A DNA stretch of 64,000 bases from Stygiobacter sp. (lineage in GTDB: Bacteria > Pseudomonadota > Alphaproteobacteria > Rhodospirillales > Magnetospirillaceae). Below, piece after piece: positions 62,815 through 64,000 of this stretch. Position numbers and translations under genes: made by a program. The notes under the pieces are model-generated. The model did no database searches, had not been told where the DNA came from, and saw only the letters and a list, made by a program, of their open reading frames with translations. The stretch is taken from positions 62,001 to 126,000 of the forward strand of contig VBWB01000004.1 in the NCBI GenBank assembly GCA_006218045.1. The letters run 5' to 3'. The first letter of the stretch is position 1, and each line of letters begins with the position of its first letter.

Positions 62815-64000
62815 ATGGCATCCGAGACCGGAGGCTTGCTCCGCCGCCCCATGGGCGCGGTGACGCGGCTTTATTCCAACCGCCTGATCGTCATGGTCGC
62901 GGTGTTCGGCGTGCTGGCGGTCTTGGGCCTGACCGTCGTGCTGGTGGAATCCATGCGCAATTCGCGCCTGATGGCGTTGCGGGCGGCGGAACAGTCGTCC
63001 CATACCATCGCCCGGGCGGTGACCGGGTCGGTGGCGCGGACGGTGCAGTCGGTGGATGTGCTTTTGCTGGCCACCGCGGCCCAGTTCGAGGAAAATTCCT
63101 GGCCGGCCAATCCCGCCGATGCCGACGGGCAGTTGCGCCGTCTGCTGGCCTTCATGCCGCATATCCGGCAACTGGCCTTGATCGCCGCCGATGGCCGCAT
63201 CCTCGGCGACAGCGGTGACCGCCGGCTGACCGCCCAATGGGATGCCCGACCTTATTTCGCCCAGGCCGACAGTGGTCCGCGCGGAACCTTGATCGGCACC
63301 CGCCAGTCCGGGCGTCTGCTGGGGCCGGCGGACGGGGGGCATATTCATCATTTCATTCCGTTCTTCCGGGTGCTGACGTCCCGAGGCGGCCAGGGCGACG
63401 CCCTGTTGGTGGCGGTGGTCAACCCGCTTTACTTCAACGACATGTTCACCAGCCTGAACCTGCCCGCCAGCGCCCGGCTGCGCCTGTGGCGCTATGACGG
63501 CACCTTGCTGGCCGGTGCCGAGGATGATGCGGGATTCGCCGCTGCCGACCATGCCGACGACCCGCTCTTCACCCAGCATCTGAAAAAGTCCGAGTTCGGC
63601 ACCTTCCTGCTGGTCGATGGCGACGGCAGCGAGCGCATCACCAGCTATCGCACCACCGCCAATTGGCCGCTGGTGATTTCCGTCGGTCTGTCGCGCGCCG
63701 ACGTGCTGGTCCATTGGCGCGACGCATCATTGCCGTTGCTGTGGCCGGTGGGCGGCCTGGGCTTGGGGCTGCTGGTGCTGACCGCCATCCTGACCCGGTC
63801 GCTGATCCTGCGCGCCCGGACCGAAGCCACCTTGGTCCTGAGCGAGCAGGTTTTGCAGACGGTCAGCAACGGCGTCGCCATCGCCGACGCGACCCAGCCC
63901 GACTTTCCGCTGGTTTACGTCAACCCGGCCTTTGAGACCATGACCGGCTACAAGGCGGCTGACGCGGTGGGCCGCAATGCCCGCTTCCTGCACCGCGACG
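62815..64000 (+). CDS. Cache-PAS membrane sensor (3' end cut by window)
   Basis: The frame is open from 62815 to the window end, about 395 residues. TM helix at about 25-47 (LIVMVAVFGVLAVLGLTVVL), a large periplasmic double-Cache domain at about 60-300 (RPYFAQADSGPRGTLIG, VVNPLYFNDMFTSL), TM helix 2 near 310-330, then a PAS domain with NPAFETMTGYKAADAVGRNARFLHRD at the cut. That segment resembles the LOV motif GRNCRFLQ, but has Ala instead of the photoactive Cys. A diguanylate cyclase or kinase part probably follows. Starts at TTG 62803 or GTG 62797 are possible. Confidence 0.85.
   Translation, partial: MASETGGLLRRPMGAVTRLYSNRLIVMVAVFGVLAVLGLTVVLVESMRNSRLMALRAAEQSSHTIARAVTGSVARTVQSVDVLLLATAAQFEENSWPANPADADGQLRRLLAFMPHIRQLALIAADGRILGDSGDRRLTAQWDARPYFAQADSGPRGTLIGTRQSGRLLGPADGGHIHHFIPFFRVLTSRGGQGDALLVAVVNPLYFNDMFTSLNLPASARLRLWRYDGTLLAGAEDDAGFAAADHADDPLFTQHLKKSEFGTFLLVDGDGSERITSYRTTANWPLVISVGLSRADVLVHWRDASLPLLWPVGGLGLGLLVLTAILTRSLILRARTEATLVLSEQVLQTVSNGVAIADATQPDFPLVYVNPAFETMTGYKAADAVGRNARFLHRD

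Overview
The window is GC-rich (roughly two thirds G+C by eye), densely packed and reads as a free-living alphaproteobacterium of the Rhodospirillales, most like Magnetospirillum and relatives. That assignment is inference. It rests on gene order (nuoM-nuoN-birA-coaX-rnj; dnaB-alr-mlaE-mlaF; radA-cvpA-purF), a MipZ-type ParA ATPase, several PAS/Cache sensor kinases, a bacteriohemerythrin and a full liv operon. No magnetosome, phage, plasmid or CRISPR genes are seen.

Layout. 1-6043: the end of the complex I operon (nuoM partial, nuoN) runs with overlaps into birA, coaX and rnj. 6044-8525: a palindromic CACAGAG repeat, an MFS transporter, then about 1 kb without large genes that holds a doubtful small ORF, tRNA-Val(GAC) and a strongly folded stretch with two terminator-like hairpins, a candidate structured RNA. 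8526-14075: N-formylglutamate amidohydrolase, GNAT acetyltransferase, a FlaF-like small protein, pyrE, an enoyl-CoA hydratase, an ELM1-family protein and a secreted trypsin-like protease. 14082-16616: two tandem paralogues of unknown function. 16805-21075: radA-cvpA-purF-SDR operon. 21109-23765: a periplasmic solute-binding protein with a membrane histidine kinase. 23823-29654: mlaF, mlaE, alr, a GIY-YIG protein, dnaB and a degenerate GGDEF-EAL protein, with a silent-site-diverged second copy of the mlaF tail downstream of mlaF. 29720-34356: cfa, lrgAB, a SemiSWEET and a kinase/receiver pair.

34546-39634 is an aromatic-acid module: a promoter with an overlapping palindromic operator, an MBL-fold protein with an altered metal motif, an FAD aromatic hydroxylase starting at TTG, a DUF2783-like protein, an FAH-family hydrolase and maleylacetoacetate isomerase; no ring-cleavage dioxygenase is present. 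39650-40760 is an AT-rich islet with two small secreted proteins, probably acquired. 40767-42476 is a type II sulfide:quinone oxidoreductase with a small membrane protein; an intact ISL3-family element (42530-43850, 8-bp target duplication) sits in the T-tract of that unit's terminator. Two inverted copies of a 20-bp palindrome follow.

44058-53218: DedA, CBS protein, dienelactone-hydrolase-like protein, bacteriohemerythrin, a Csp-like Cys protein and the branched-chain amino acid ABC operon (livK, small membrane gene, livF, livG, livM, livH). 53369-64000: an unknown protein, a divergent SDR/AraC pair with two matched 38-bp direct repeats whose half-sites are 21 bp apart, a PAS kinase/receiver pair, mipZ, a LysR regulator divergent from doxX and a DODA-type dioxygenase, an amino-acid-type binding protein, and the start of a Cache-PAS sensor cut by the window edge. 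Small transcription units, many with ATGA-type overlaps and hairpin terminators, are the rule.
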